The notes below the pieces were generated by a model. The model did no database searches and was not told the origin of the DNA. It saw only the letters and a program-made list of their open reading frames with translations. This document shows positions 35,368 through 44,108 of a stretch of DNA of 64,000 bases, one piece after another. The DNA comes from Actinomyces viscosus (lineage in GTDB: Bacteria > Actinomycetota > Actinomycetes > Actinomycetales > Actinomycetaceae): positions 1,984,001-2,048,000 of the forward strand of contig NZ_LR134477.1 in NCBI RefSeq assembly GCF_900637975.1, in the 5' to 3' direction. The translations under genes were made by a program, and so were the position numbers. Positions within the stretch are counted from its first letter, which is position 1. Each line of letters opens with the position of its first letter.

Positions 35368-36754
35368 CTTCAGACGGGCTCCGGTCAGCTGTGGCGGGCC
35401 GCCCGGAGCCTGCGGCACAGACGACGGCGACCGGGACTGCGGCCACGACGAAGACGGCCGAGGCGACGACAACCGCCTGGTGGAAGCCGGTGAGGACATC
35501 GCCCGCGGCGATCATGCTGCCCAGGACCGCCACGCCGACGACGCTGCCGGTCTGCCTCGCCGCGTTAACAACGCTTCCAGCGACTCCGGTGTAGCCCGTC
35601 GGTGCGGAGGCCACCGCAGCCGCGGTCGCCGCAGGCATGGTCAGCGCGGTACCGAAACCACCCAGGAAGGTCAGCGCCGCAACGACCGGGTACGGCGTCG
35701 AGGCAGTAGTGAGAACGAGTCCGCAGAAGCCGGCCGCCCCGATGAGCAGTCCGATCAGCATCGTGGGAAACGCTCCGATCCTGGCTGTCACCCTTCCTCC
35801 CAGTGGGGACGCGACGACGGCGCTGCACGCCTGCGGCGCCAGGGCCAGGCCTGCGAGCCACGGCTCGTAGCCCAGGTAGCGCTGCAGGAACAGGGACAGG
35901 ACGAAGAGCTGGCCGAAGAAGCCGGTGTTGAGCGCTAACCCAACCGTGGTGGCCACAGCAAACCGCGGTCGGGAGAACACCGCCGTCGGCAGCATCGGTC
36001 GGCTCACGATGCGCTCGACCATCACGAAGACCATCAGCAGAACGAGACCGACAAGGACCGAGGCGACAACGGACAGGCTCCAGCCACTCTCACCCGCGGC
36101 GATAACTCCGTAGGTGGCAGCGGCGAGCCCCACGACGGAGAGAACCTGACCGGGCAGGTCACTACCTCCTCGGAGCCGCACCGAATGCGTCGTCGGACTG
36201 GGCACGCAACGGGCGGTGAGCCACGCGGTGATCGCGATGAGGGGCAGGTTCACCCAGAACACGAACCGCCAGCCGGTCCAGGTGACGAGCAGGCCTCCGG
36301 CCACCGGGCCGACGGCCGCGGCGATTCCTCCTGCTCCTCCCCACAGGCCGATGGCTCGGGCCCGGTCGGCGGGACGATCGTGGATGAGGGACAGGATCGC
36401 CAGTGAGGCCGGAACGATGGCGGCGGCACCGACTCCCTGCAGCGCCCGGGAGGCGATGAGCACCCCACCGGTGGGGGCCAGGGCGCAGGCCACCGAGAGC
36501 AGGCCGAACACCACCAGGCCGAGCAGGTGGACGCTCCTGGCGCCAACCCGGTCGCAGGCCGAGCCTGCCGACAGCTGCAGAGCGGCGAAGGTGAGGGCAT
36601 AGGCGTCGACGACCCACTGCAAGGACGTGACCGCCGCACCGAGGTCCGCACCAATCTGCGACAGCGCCACGTTGACGACTGTCGTGTCGAGCATGACGAT
36701 GAAGAACCCGAGCAGCGCCGCGATGAGTGCGTCGTGCCGTCGGTGTCCGCTCAT
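35336..36754 (-). CDS. MFS drug efflux transporter (DHA2 type)
   Basis: A 472-residue transporter with about 14 helices. MLDTTVVNVALSQIGADLGA is the DHA2 motif D1. LQWVVDAYALTFAALQLSAG, DRVGARSVHLLGLVVFGLLS and the motif C-like helix GVGAAAIVPASLAIL follow as in EmrB/QacA proteins. It probably exports drugs or lipophilic compounds by proton antiport. AAGGAG precedes the ATG. It diverges from an ArsR-type regulator gene, with a perfect palindrome between them. The C-terminal codons (SEARGRTVGPDD) come from the 78-bp repeat, so the original end was probably different. Confidence 0.9.
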   Translation of the reverse strand: MSGHRRHDALIAALLGFFIVMLDTTVVNVALSQIGADLGAAVTSLQWVVDAYALTFAALQLSAGSACDRVGARSVHLLGLVVFGLLSVACALAPTGGVLIASRALQGVGAAAIVPASLAILSLIHDRPADRARAIGLWGGAGGIAAAVGPVAGGLLVTWTGWRFVFWVNLPLIAITAWLTARCVPSPTTHSVRLRGGSDLPGQVLSVVGLAAATYGVIAAGESGWSLSVVASVLVGLVLLMVFVMVERIVSRPMLPTAVFSRPRFAVATTVGLALNTGFFGQLFVLSLFLQRYLGYEPWLAGLALAPQACSAVVASPLGGRVTARIGAFPTMLIGLLIGAAGFCGLVLTTASTPYPVVAALTFLGGFGTALTMPAATAAAVASAPTGYTGVAGSVVNAARQTGSVVGVAVLGSMIAAGDVLTGFHQAVVVASAVFVVAAVPVAVVCAAGSGRPATADRSPSEARGRTVGPDD

Positions 36755-36845
36755 GAGGAGCTCCTTATCATCCTGGGTCCCATCCGGCGTCGTCCTTCAG
36801 CCGTCACCGTTCGCCGCCGGCTCCTGGCAGGTTAGGGCGGTTCTC

Positions 36846-36863
36846 GTTCGGTCCGGACCGAAC
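36846..36863. promoter_or_regulatory. Perfect 18-bp palindrome between efflux and ArsR genes
   Basis: GTTCGGTCCGGACCGAAC is its own complement. It lies 24 bp before the regulator start and 92 bp before the efflux start, where a dimeric ArsR-type repressor could control both. Confidence 0.75.
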
Positions 36864-36886
36864 CGGTGCGGGCGCATACTGGCTGC

Positions 36887-37621
36887 ATGCCATGGCTGCC
36901 CGATCGTCTCTTTCCCGAGGCGGTTCCCGATATCGCCGGTACGGCTGCGGCGCTCGCAGACCCGTCCCGGGCGGCCATGTGCGCGGCGCTCATGAACGGA
37001 CTGGCCTGGACGGTGGGCGAGCTCGGCTCGTACGCGGGGATCGCGCGGTCGACGGCCAGTGAGCACATCGACGTGCTCGCGGCACGAGGAATCGTCACCA
37101 AGGTCCGTCAGGGACGGCACTGCTACGTCCTGCTTGCGGGAGCCGAGGCGGCCCGGATCATCGAAGGGCTGGGGGCGATGGCGACATCGACGCTGCCAAC
37201 AGCGCGTAGTCTCAACGCCTGGACGGCGAACAGGCAGCTGCTCGCGGCGCGCACCTGCTACCACCACCTGGCGGGGAGGCTCGGCGTGGGGCTGGCCGAG
37301 CAGCTCCAGGAGTACGGATACCTGAACGCCTCGTGGCAGCTGACCGACCGCGGGGAGGCTCTTCTGGTGGCCTGGGGACTGCCGGAGCCACGTCGCGCTC
37401 CTGGGGAAGCGTGCCTGGACTCCACTGAACGGCGGTTCCATCTCGGTGGCCGGTTGGGGGCAGCGTTGACCGACCTTCTCTTCCACCAGGACTGGATCTC
37501 ACGCATCGGGAAGAGTCGGGCCGTCGCCCTCACAGAGGCGGGCCGCGAGGCACTGATGCAGGCGGGTCTGGGGGCCGTCCTTGCACGCCTCGATGAGAGC
37601 TCCCCCTCTGACAACGGGTAA
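36887..37621 (+). CDS. ArsR-family winged-helix regulator
   Basis: A 244-residue protein. The HTH occupies about residues 20-85: ALADPSRAAMCAALMNGLAW, GIARSTASEHIDVLAARGIV, then a wing with VRQGRHCYVLLAG. The longer C-terminal part (YHHLAGRLGVGLAEQLQEYG; RWHLGGRLGAAL-like ERRFHLGGRLGAALTDLLF) is usual in the extended ArsR group that controls efflux pumps. It probably represses itself and the divergent MFS gene via the palindrome 36846-36863. ATG 36887 is chosen because the conserved start lies there; the upstream GTG or ATG at 36866 would overlap the palindrome. No metal-binding cysteine motif is obvious, so an organic ligand is likely. Confidence 0.88.
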   Translation: MPWLPDRLFPEAVPDIAGTAAALADPSRAAMCAALMNGLAWTVGELGSYAGIARSTASEHIDVLAARGIVTKVRQGRHCYVLLAGAEAARIIEGLGAMATSTLPTARSLNAWTANRQLLAARTCYHHLAGRLGVGLAEQLQEYGYLNASWQLTDRGEALLVAWGLPEPRRAPGEACLDSTERRFHLGGRLGAALTDLLFHQDWISRIGKSRAVALTEAGREALMQAGLGAVLARLDESSPSDNG

Positions 37622-37634
37622 ACGCGGGCCCATG

Positions 37635-37712
37635 CGTCACCGCGGACGCACCATCGGGCTCGCGGGCGGCCCCTTGAGGGTCAGTCGTCGGGGCCTACGG
37701 TGCGTCCGCGCG
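37635..37712. repeat. Palindromic intergenic repeat, copy 2 (78 bp)
   Basis: Identical to 35290-35367. Together they bracket the efflux/ArsR islet (35368-37634). Confidence 0.9.
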
Positions 37713-37768
37713 ATCCAGGTGGTCACCGGGCAGCAATCGGGCGGCAGTGACGGGCCGCTTGACCCGGA

Positions 37769-37895
37769 TTTTGTCCGTATGGGACGACTTTGAAGCCCCA
37801 GCGGCCAGGAGCCGCCACGGCAAAACGCTCTGACCAGCACACATGCAAACACGCCTCAACGAGAGCGTCGTCAAAGTCGTCCCTCCTGGACATTT
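37769..37895. other. Structured intergenic element, copy X (127 bp)
   Basis: The ends are inverted: TTTTGTCCG-x-x-x-GGACGACTTTGA and TCAAAGTCGTCC-x-x-x-GGACATTT. Inside are a hairpin GCGGC-cagga-GCCGC (37801-37815) and the 18-base core CAAAACGCTCTGACCAGC (37821-37838). The same element, inverted, lies at 62934-63062 with the same ends, the same core and a hairpin of different sequence but the same position. It could be a small structured RNA or a MITE. The name Actinomyces-1 RNA motif exists for a structured RNA of this genus, but I cannot confirm identity. Confidence 0.6.
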
Positions 37896-38019
37896 CTCGC
37901 CCCGCAGACGCCAGCCCACCCGCTCGGCGCCCGAACACAGCCTCTCGGTATCTTCTAACAGTCTTGGCTCGCCAGCCCACCCGCTCGGCGCCCGAACCGG
38001 CCCGTGCGAGAATCGAGGC

Positions 38020-38352
38020 GTGAGCTCCGAGATGAACCCCGGCCCGTACTCCGACCAGTACCCAGACGAGTACTCAACCCAGAACAGCCCTTACTCAGGG
38101 GCGTCGGCATCGTCGGCGTCCTCCGGCGACCGTGCCTCCGGCGCCAATGAGGACGTCGCCTCGCTCAGCTACGAGCGGGCCCGCGAGGAGCTGGTGGCCG
38201 TCGTGCAGCGCCTCGAGGCGGGCTCCGTCCCTCTGGAGGACTCCCTGGCCCTGTGGGAGCGCGGCGAAGCCCTGGCCCAGCGCTGCCAGACCTGGCTCGA
38301 TGACGCCCGCGCCCGCCTGGCCGCGGTCGCACAGGACGACTCCGACGACTGA
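38020..38352 (+). CDS. xseB: Exodeoxyribonuclease VII small subunit
   Basis: A 110-residue product. The conserved part is the last ~65 residues: SLSYERAREELVAVVQRLEA, GSVPLEDSLALWERGEALAQ, then RCQTWLDDARARLA. This is the XseB helical hairpin (LxFEEALxELExIVxxLE and PLEExLxxYExG). The first ~40 residues are Ser/Pro/Tyr-rich and not conserved. GTG 38020 is likely; ATG 38032 is an alternative. It binds the XseA coiled coil. Normally next to xseA, here separated by the islet. Confidence 0.93.
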   Translation: MSSEMNPGPYSDQYPDEYSTQNSPYSGASASSASSGDRASGANEDVASLSYERAREELVAVVQRLEAGSVPLEDSLALWERGEALAQRCQTWLDDARARLAAVAQDDSDD

Positions 38353-38603
38353 CAGGAACTGACAGAGACCGACAAGGACGAGACACGCCCGGAGAGCAGC
38401 GCAGGGTCGGTAGTCTGTCCGCATCCGCCCGCCCGCCTCCTCCGGCCCCATCGACTAGCTCGCCGATCACCTCCGGGAGGACCGCGCCGCCGCGGCCTCC
38501 TCTGATGACCATCCCCCAGTCCGTCCAAGCTTCTTCATCTCTCGCCCCCGTCTCACCTCAACCCACAGCCACCGGACCCCGGTCCCGCACAAAGGAGTCA
38601 CCC

Positions 38604-39545
38604 ATGACCGCACCTGGCCGTCAAGGATCCGCCCTCGTCATCGGCGAGGCCCTGGTCGACGTCGTCATCCACCCCGGGCAGAAGCCCGTGGACATCCCCG
38701 GCGGCTCGCCCGCCAACGTCGCCCTGGGGCTGGCGCGCCTGGGCCGCGACGCCGAGCTGCACTGCTGGATCGGCACCGACGAGCGCGGCAGGGCGGTGCG
38801 CGCCCACCTGGAGGCCTCCGGGGTCCGGCTGGCTCCGGGCTCCGACGGCGCCGCGCGCACCTCGACGGCGCAGGCCACCATCGGTGAGGACCGAGCCGCC
38901 ACCTATGTCTTCGACCTGGACTGGAACCCGCCGCGCCCCGCACTGGCCGACGGCGCCGCGCCGCTGCTGGTCCACACCGGGTCGATCGCCGCGATCCTCT
39001 CCCCCGGCGCCGCCACCGTGGAGCAGGTGCTGCGCGAGACCCGCGCCACCTCCACCATCGCCTACGACCCCAACGCCCGCCCCCAGCTCATGGGCGAGCC
39101 GGAGGACGCCCGCCAGATCGTTGAGCGCCTCGTGGGCCTGTCCGACCTGGTCAAGTGCTCGGACGAGGACATCGCCTGGCTCTACGGCGAGGACGCGTAC
39201 CTGGAGACGGTGCTGCGCTCCTGGCTGGAGAAGGGCGCGGCCGTCGTGGTCGTCACGCGCGGCAAGGACGGCGCCCTGGCCCTGTCCGCCTCCGGGGTGC
39301 GCCTGGAGGTGCCCGCCGACCCGAGCGTCGTCGTGGCCGACACGGTCGGCGCCGGCGACTCCTTCATGGGCGGTCTGGAGGACGCCCTGTGGAGCGAGGA
39401 CCTCGTGGGCGCGGACCGGCGCGAGGCGCTGCGCGCGGTGGACGCCGAGACCCTGGAGCGGATCGTGCGCCATGCCGCGGCCATCGCCGACATCACGGTC
39501 TCACGGGCCGGGGCCAACCCGCCCACCCGCGACGAGCTGGCCTGA
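38604..39545 (+). CDS. PfkB-family carbohydrate kinase (fructokinase-like)
   Basis: A 313-residue ribokinase-fold kinase. GGSPANVALGLARLGRDAEL is the N-terminal PfkB signature. DTVGAGDSFMGGL near residue 250 is the C-terminal signature with the catalytic Asp and anion hole. It phosphorylates a sugar, most likely fructose judging by overall resemblance to bacterial fructokinases. ATG 38604 has AAAGGAG nine bases upstream. It is probably monocistronic, followed by a hairpin at 39620-39656. Confidence 0.88.
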   Translation: MTAPGRQGSALVIGEALVDVVIHPGQKPVDIPGGSPANVALGLARLGRDAELHCWIGTDERGRAVRAHLEASGVRLAPGSDGAARTSTAQATIGEDRAATYVFDLDWNPPRPALADGAAPLLVHTGSIAAILSPGAATVEQVLRETRATSTIAYDPNARPQLMGEPEDARQIVERLVGLSDLVKCSDEDIAWLYGEDAYLETVLRSWLEKGAAVVVVTRGKDGALALSASGVRLEVPADPSVVVADTVGAGDSFMGGLEDALWSEDLVGADRREALRAVDAETLERIVRHAAAIADITVSRAGANPPTRDELA

Positions 39546-39619
39546 GGCCGATCTCCCGCCTGCTCGGCGGGGACATTCCACACGTCCGGGTGCGTCCACG
39601 AACTCGGCGGGGACATCTC

Positions 39620-39656
39620 ACGCCGTCGGGTGCAGGATTTCTGTCCCCGACGGCGT
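39620..39656. terminator. Hairpin between convergent pfkB-type and AEC genes
   Basis: ACGCCGTCGGG and CCCGACGGCGT form an 11-bp perfect stem with a 15-nt loop. It lies inside a larger mirror of GGGGACA/TGTCCCC motifs (39569-39692). It probably terminates both converging transcripts; no U-run. Confidence 0.6.
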
Positions 39657-39713
39657 CGAACGTCCCCGCCCACGAGAGACTGTCCCCGCCGGTGGAACGG
39701 CGCTGGGGCAGGC

Positions 39714-40676
39714 TCAGCGCAGGATCGCGGCGGCGAGCAGGACCACGGGCACGAATCCGGCGGTCGTCAGCAGGACCGCGTCACGGGCCAGGTCCTTGCC
39801 CACCCCGTAGCGCGAGGCGTACATGAACACGTTCTGCGCGGTGGGCAGGGCGGCGGTGACGACCGGGACGAGCAGCTGCGCCCCGCCGAGGCCTGCGGCC
39901 AGCCCGACGACGACGGCCAGCCCCGGCATGACGGCCAGCTTCCAGGCCACGGCCAGCCACAGTCCGCTGCGCCTGTTCATGCTTTGCCCCGGCCGGTCCG
40001 ACTCGGGGTCCTGGAGCGGCTTGGGCGCCCCGGCCAGGCTCATGCCCAGGGCCAGCATCATGAGCGGCACCGCGACGCGCCCGAGCATCTCCAGGCCCTG
40101 GGCCGGGTAGCCCCCGCACCAGTCCTCCAGGTTCACCCCGACCAGGTTCGCGGCGGTCCCGGCCACGACGCCCCACAGCAGCGGGTTGCGCAGCGGAACG
40201 GTCAGGGTCGCCAGGCGTGACGGGTTGCCTCGGCGGGTGACGGCGTCGAGCACGGTGAAGGTGACGGGGGTCAGTACGAGGAGCTGGAGCAGGAGGATCG
40301 GGGCGATCGTGGCCGCATCCCCCAGGACGAGGACGGCCACCGGGATCCCCAGGTTCGCGGCATTGACGTAGCCGGAGGCCAACGCCCCGATCGTGGCCTC
40401 AGCGGTGGCGTGCCGCAGCACGAGGCGGTGCAGGCACCAGGCGGAGACGATGGCGGCGAGCTCCGCGGCCACGGCCACGGCGGTGGCCCGTGAGACGACG
40501 GCGGTGAGGTCGGCCCGGCTCAAGGTGGTCACGAGCAGCACCGGCGTGGCGGCGAAGAAGCAGACGCGGGTGAGGACCCCGTCGGCGTCGGCGGGCACGG
40601 CCCGGGTGCGCACCAGCAGCCAGCCGACGGCGATGACAGCGCCGAAGACGGCCAGCCCCGCCACGACGTCGGCCAT
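39714..40676 (-). CDS. AEC-family transporter (auxin efflux carrier fold)
   Basis: A 320-residue protein with about ten membrane helices in two inverted halves. Conserved points include YVNAANLGIPVAVLVLGD (broken helix of half 1), PVTFTVLDAVTRRG, NPLLWGVVAG and ALPTAQNVFMYASRYG near the C-terminus, as in AEC/MdcF permeases. Members carry malate, malonate or unknown organic acids. ATG 40676 (with CAGGGGG upstream) is better placed than GTG 40682. Alone between two intergenic hairpins; the substrate cannot be predicted. Confidence 0.9.
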   Translation of the reverse strand: MADVVAGLAVFGAVIAVGWLLVRTRAVPADADGVLTRVCFFAATPVLLVTTLSRADLTAVVSRATAVAVAAELAAIVSAWCLHRLVLRHATAEATIGALASGYVNAANLGIPVAVLVLGDAATIAPILLLQLLVLTPVTFTVLDAVTRRGNPSRLATLTVPLRNPLLWGVVAGTAANLVGVNLEDWCGGYPAQGLEMLGRVAVPLMMLALGMSLAGAPKPLQDPESDRPGQSMNRRSGLWLAVAWKLAVMPGLAVVVGLAAGLGGAQLLVPVVTAALPTAQNVFMYASRYGVGKDLARDAVLLTTAGFVPVVLLAAAILR

Positions 40677-40751
40677 AGCCACCCCCTGTCATCAGCCGTC
40701 CTGACAGCGATGATAGTTCGAAGACAGGAGGGAGGGCCGCCCGGTCTCGAG

Positions 40752-40812
40752 TTCGTAGGGTAGGTCGCGCGTTCGAGGGGTAGAGGGTACGACCGCGCGC
40801 CTTACCCTACGA
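40752..40812. repeat. Imperfect intergenic palindrome
   Basis: GTTCGTAGGGTAGGTCGCGCG is answered by the near-complement GCGCGCCTTACCCTACGAC. The motif TACGACCGCGCG occurs twice in the right half. It lies between the AEC start and the end of the endonuclease/phosphatase gene and may act as a terminator or be another repeat family. Confidence 0.45.
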
Positions 40813-40855
40813 CCGCGCGGGCGAGGAGCGGCCGGAGGAGCGGCAGCAGGGACCG

Positions 40856-41854
40856 CTAGCCGACCGGTTCGAGGTCCACCCAGGTGCCGACGTGGTCGGA
40901 GATGATGAAGGAGGCCGTCCCCCATTCCACGGCGCGCAGCAGCGGGCCTCCACCCCCTTCCGAGCCTGCGGCGGCTGCGGCGGCCACGGCCGCCTCGTCC
41001 GACAGCGGCAGGCCGTCGGGGCCGGTGGGCCACAGGTCGGTCAGGACGTGGTCGATGCGCCGCGTGGGGCCGGCGGCGGGGAAGGTGAGCCCCTCCCCCA
41101 CGGTTCGTCCCAGCCCCAGGGCACCGACCTGCTCGGCGCTGAGGTTGTAGTCGCCCACGAGCAGGTGCGGTCCGGGCAGCCCCGCCAGCGCCCCCCAGGC
41201 GGCGGCGAGCTGGCGAGCGGCCATGGAGCCGCGGGTCGCCAGGTGCGTGGAGGCGACCGACAGCTGTCGGACCGGGCCGCCGACCTCCTCGGGCAGGTCG
41301 AGGGTGGCGGCCACCATGACGCGGTGGGAGGCGGTGGACACGTGGTAGGAGCGCGGGTCCCAGGCGCGCTCGCCGCGCTTCTCGACGCTGGAGGCCCCGC
41401 GCCCCAGGCGCTTGACGTGCCAGCCGGCGGCCGGGAAGCGGGAGATGAGGGCGTTGCCGTAGCCGATCGGCCCGGCCCCGACGGCGGCGCGCAGCAGCCC
41501 GAAGACGTCGTCGGTCGGCGAGCTCAGCGCGCTGCGCAGCGGACGGCGGCGCAGGCCCACGACCGGCCCCGCGTAGCTGGCGGCGAAGCGGCAGGTGGGC
41601 ATCCCCAGCTCCTCGGCCAGGAAGGCGGCCTGGTTCAGGCGCCCGGAGCGGGCCTGGCCCAGGTCCACCTCCTGGAGGGCGACGACGTCGGGGGCCAGCT
41701 CGGCGATCTGCTCGGCCGTGGCCCGCATGACGGCGCGGGCGGTGGCCGGGTCGGAGATGTCGGCGCCGGCCAGCGAGCCGGTGGCGGCGCTGCCGTCCCC
41801 GGCCCCGGCGCCGGGCAGACCGTGCTGGAGGTTGAGACTCAGGACCCGGATCAT
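40856..41854 (-). CDS. Endonuclease/exonuclease/phosphatase-family protein
   Basis: A 332-residue protein. IRVLSLNLQHGLPG, PDVVALQEVDLGQARSGRLN (QE metal ligand), STHLATRG, HLLVGDYNLSAEQV (GDxN) and IDHVL then ISDHVGTWVDL (SDH) are the EEP catalytic motifs in order. It cleaves phosphodiesters; the substrate may be nucleic acid or a phospholipid head group. No signal peptide. ATG 41854 is chosen because GAGGAGGA ends seven bases before it, while ATG 41860 would abut the ribosome site. It follows msrB by 2 bp, so they form an operon. Confidence 0.88.
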   Translation of the reverse strand: MIRVLSLNLQHGLPGAGAGDGSAATGSLAGADISDPATARAVMRATAEQIAELAPDVVALQEVDLGQARSGRLNQAAFLAEELGMPTCRFAASYAGPVVGLRRRPLRSALSSPTDDVFGLLRAAVGAGPIGYGNALISRFPAAGWHVKRLGRGASSVEKRGERAWDPRSYHVSTASHRVMVAATLDLPEEVGGPVRQLSVASTHLATRGSMAARQLAAAWGALAGLPGPHLLVGDYNLSAEQVGALGLGRTVGEGLTFPAAGPTRRIDHVLTDLWPTGPDGLPLSDEAAVAAAAAAGSEGGGGPLLRAVEWGTASFIISDHVGTWVDLEPVG

Positions 41855-41856
41855 GC

Positions 41857-42321
41857 TCATTCCTCCTCGAAGGTGAGGCTGACGGAGTTCATGCAGTAGC
41901 GCTGACCGGTGGGGGTCTGGGGGGCGTCGTCGAAGACGTGGCCCAGGTGGCTGCCGCAGGTGGCGCAACGGACCTCGGTGCGCACCATGCCGTGGGAGGT
42001 GTCGGTGCTCAGGGTGACCGCCTCAAGGCTGGAGGGGTCGTAGAAGGAGGGCCACCCGCAGTGGGAGTCGAACTTGGTGGTGGAGCGGAACAGCTCGGCG
42101 CCGCAGCCGCGGCAGCGGTAGACGCCCTCGCGGTGCTCGTCGAGCAGGGCCCCGGTGAAGGGCCGCTCGGTACCGGCCTCGCGCAGCACGTGGTACTCCA
42201 TGGGGCTCAGGGCCGCACGCCACTGCGCGTCGGTGCGCGCCGCGGCCTCCAGGTCGAGGGCCGGGGCGGAGGGCGTGGAGGTGGGCGTCGTGGACGGTTC
42301 GCCGCTCGTGTTGGTGCTCAT
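41857..42321 (-). CDS. msrB: Peptide-methionine (R)-S-oxide reductase MsrB
   Basis: A 154-residue MsrB that repairs oxidised methionine. [67 protein letters not shown] and [12 protein letters not shown] are the family blocks. Zinc is held by the two CxxC pairs, and Cys in RYCMNS is catalytic. The first ~28 residues are a Thr/Pro/Ser-rich extension. ATG 42321 is the only good start. Cotranscribed with the EEP gene downstream. Confidence 0.96.
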   Translation of the reverse strand: MSTNTSGEPSTTPTSTPSAPALDLEAAARTDAQWRAALSPMEYHVLREAGTERPFTGALLDEHREGVYRCRGCGAELFRSTTKFDSHCGWPSFYDPSSLEAVTLSTDTSHGMVRTEVRCATCGSHLGHVFDDAPQTPTGQRYCMNSVSLTFEEE

Positions 42322-42467
42322 GGGCTCATCGTGCCCGCCCGACGGCGCCGGGCGAACCGCGTTCACGCAGCGAAAACGCACCCATCCGGCGGGCTGTCGG
42401 CAACGTAGCGGGGGTCCGACGGCGGCCGGCCGCACCCCAGACGGCTCTGTCAGCCCGCCGGTCCGGG

Positions 42468-43898
42468 TCAGCGCGGGCCCAGGCCCCCGCGCCGGGCGCG
42501 GTGCAGCAGGGAGCGCCCCATGGCTCGCCCGAGGGTGACGGCGCGCCGGGCCCCCCGGCCATGAGCCGCGGTCTCCCCCTCGGCCTCGGTGGCCCCGGCG
42601 CCCTCGGCGTCGTCACCGGCCGACGTGCTGGAGGCGCTGTCGGCCTCGGCCTTCTGCTTGGCGACGATCTCCTGGGCCGTGCGGGCCACTTCCTCGGGGC
42701 TGAGGTCCTGGGTGACCTCGACCTGGTCGACCTCCACGCGCGTGCGCGGCAGGGCGTAGGGGGCCTCGCGCTGCAGCCAGGTGACCAGCTCCTCGCGCAC
42801 GTAGGACTTGAGGGCGCCGACGTCGCCGGGGTTGGCCCCGGTCAGGACGACGCGCACGGTGACGTGGCCGCTGACGGCGTCGGAGACCTCCAGGGAGGCC
42901 TGCCTCCCGTCCCAGACGGTCGAGGCGGCCACGAGCCGGGCCAGCTCGGCGCGCATCGCGGCGATGGGGGCGCGCCAGTCCAGGTCCAGGGTGAAGGTGC
43001 CGGTGCTCTGGGAGCCGCCGCGCGTCCAGTTGGCGAAGGGGTTCTCGGTGAAGTGGGTCGAGGGCAGGATGAGGCGCCGCTCGTCCCAGGTCCGCATGAC
43101 CACGTAGGTCAGGGTGATCTCCTCGATGGTGCCCTGCTCGTCGTCGACGACGACGATGTCGTCCACGCGGATGGCGTCGGTGGTGGCCAGCTGGAGCCCG
43201 GCGAAGACGTTGCCCAGCGTGGAGCGGGCGGCCATACCGGCGATGACCGAGGCCAGACCGGCCGAGGCGAGCAGCGAGCCCATGGCGAGCTGAACGCTGG
43301 GGAAGGTCATGATGGCGGCGACGAGCCCGGCGATGATGATGATCACCTGGGCGACGCGCCGGATGATCTGGCTCTGGGTGGTCACCCGGTTGGCGCGTCC
43401 TTGGTTCTCGCTGGCCTGGACGCCTTTGACGACGGTGGACTCGATGGCCTTGGCGAAGGCGACGACGAGCCAGGTCACCGAAAGGATGAGGGCGATGGTC
43501 ACCCCGCGCTCGATGATGACCATCGTGGTCGAGTCTTCCTTGGTCTGTCGCAGCCCGGCCAGGGCGATCTGCGTGCCCAGGAAGGCGCCGGTCATGGCGC
43601 CGACGGCGTAGGCGGGCCGGCGCCCGAAGTCCACGATCTCGCGGTACAGGAGCCGGCGCCGGCCCATGAACCTGAGGATCGCCACGGCCACGACGGCGAT
43701 CAGGATGCCGATGAGGGCACCGGCACCGGCCTGCCAGCCGATGGTGACGAGGTCGTTGGTCGTCTTGGTGACCGCCTTGACGGTCTCGTCAACGTTCACG
43801 GACGGCACTCCGGTGGGACCGGAGGTGGGCGTGGGAGTCGGGGAGGCAGAGGGATCCGCACTGGGGGTCGCGGGAGGCGTGGTGGCTGCAAACAGCAT
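42468..43898 (-). CDS. MscS-family mechanosensitive channel
   Basis: A 476-residue protein. A short Thr/Pro-rich exterior N-terminus is followed by four or more helices. The pore helix is [21 protein letters not shown], then [20 protein letters not shown] and [28 protein letters not shown]: the MscS beta domain. The C-terminal tail is long and acidic then basic ([28 protein letters not shown]), likely cytoplasmic. It releases solutes at hypo-osmotic shock. The ATG at 43898 is used; upstream sequence is not coding. Confidence 0.9.
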   Translation of the reverse strand: MLFAATTPPATPSADPSASPTPTPTSGPTGVPSVNVDETVKAVTKTTNDLVTIGWQAGAGALIGILIAVVAVAILRFMGRRRLLYREIVDFGRRPAYAVGAMTGAFLGTQIALAGLRQTKEDSTTMVIIERGVTIALILSVTWLVVAFAKAIESTVVKGVQASENQGRANRVTTQSQIIRRVAQVIIIIAGLVAAIMTFPSVQLAMGSLLASAGLASVIAGMAARSTLGNVFAGLQLATTDAIRVDDIVVVDDEQGTIEEITLTYVVMRTWDERRLILPSTHFTENPFANWTRGGSQSTGTFTLDLDWRAPIAAMRAELARLVAASTVWDGRQASLEVSDAVSGHVTVRVVLTGANPGDVGALKSYVREELVTWLQREAPYALPRTRVEVDQVEVTQDLSPEEVARTAQEIVAKQKAEADSASSTSAGDDAEGAGATEAEGETAAHGRGARRAVTLGRAMGRSLLHRARRGGLGPR

Positions 43899-44010
43899 GA
43901 GGCCAGCCTAGGCAGCGGGGCTGTGCCCGGGCTGTGACGAACGACCGCGGGCGCGATCGCACACGCTGACAACCATCACCGAGGACAAGGACGACCGAGG
44001 GCATGAGGGA

Positions 44011-44037
44011 GGCCCGGAACCTGTAAGGTTCCGGGCC
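44011..44037. terminator. Hairpin after the alpha/beta-hydrolase gene
   Basis: A 12-bp perfect stem (GGCCCGGAACCT / AGGTTCCGGGCC) around a 3-nt loop. Essentially the same hairpin recurs at 46925-46953, so it is a recurrent terminator-like module. Confidence 0.75.
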
Positions 44038-44108
44038 CCTCCTCTTGCCTCAGGGACTCGACGCCTCAGCCGACGTCGTCACCCAAGGTCTGGTCTGGCC
44101 TGCTCAGG

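Noticed and set aside
35215..38020. xseA and xseB as one operon
   Set aside because: They are 2.8 kb apart with oppositely oriented genes and repeats between them.
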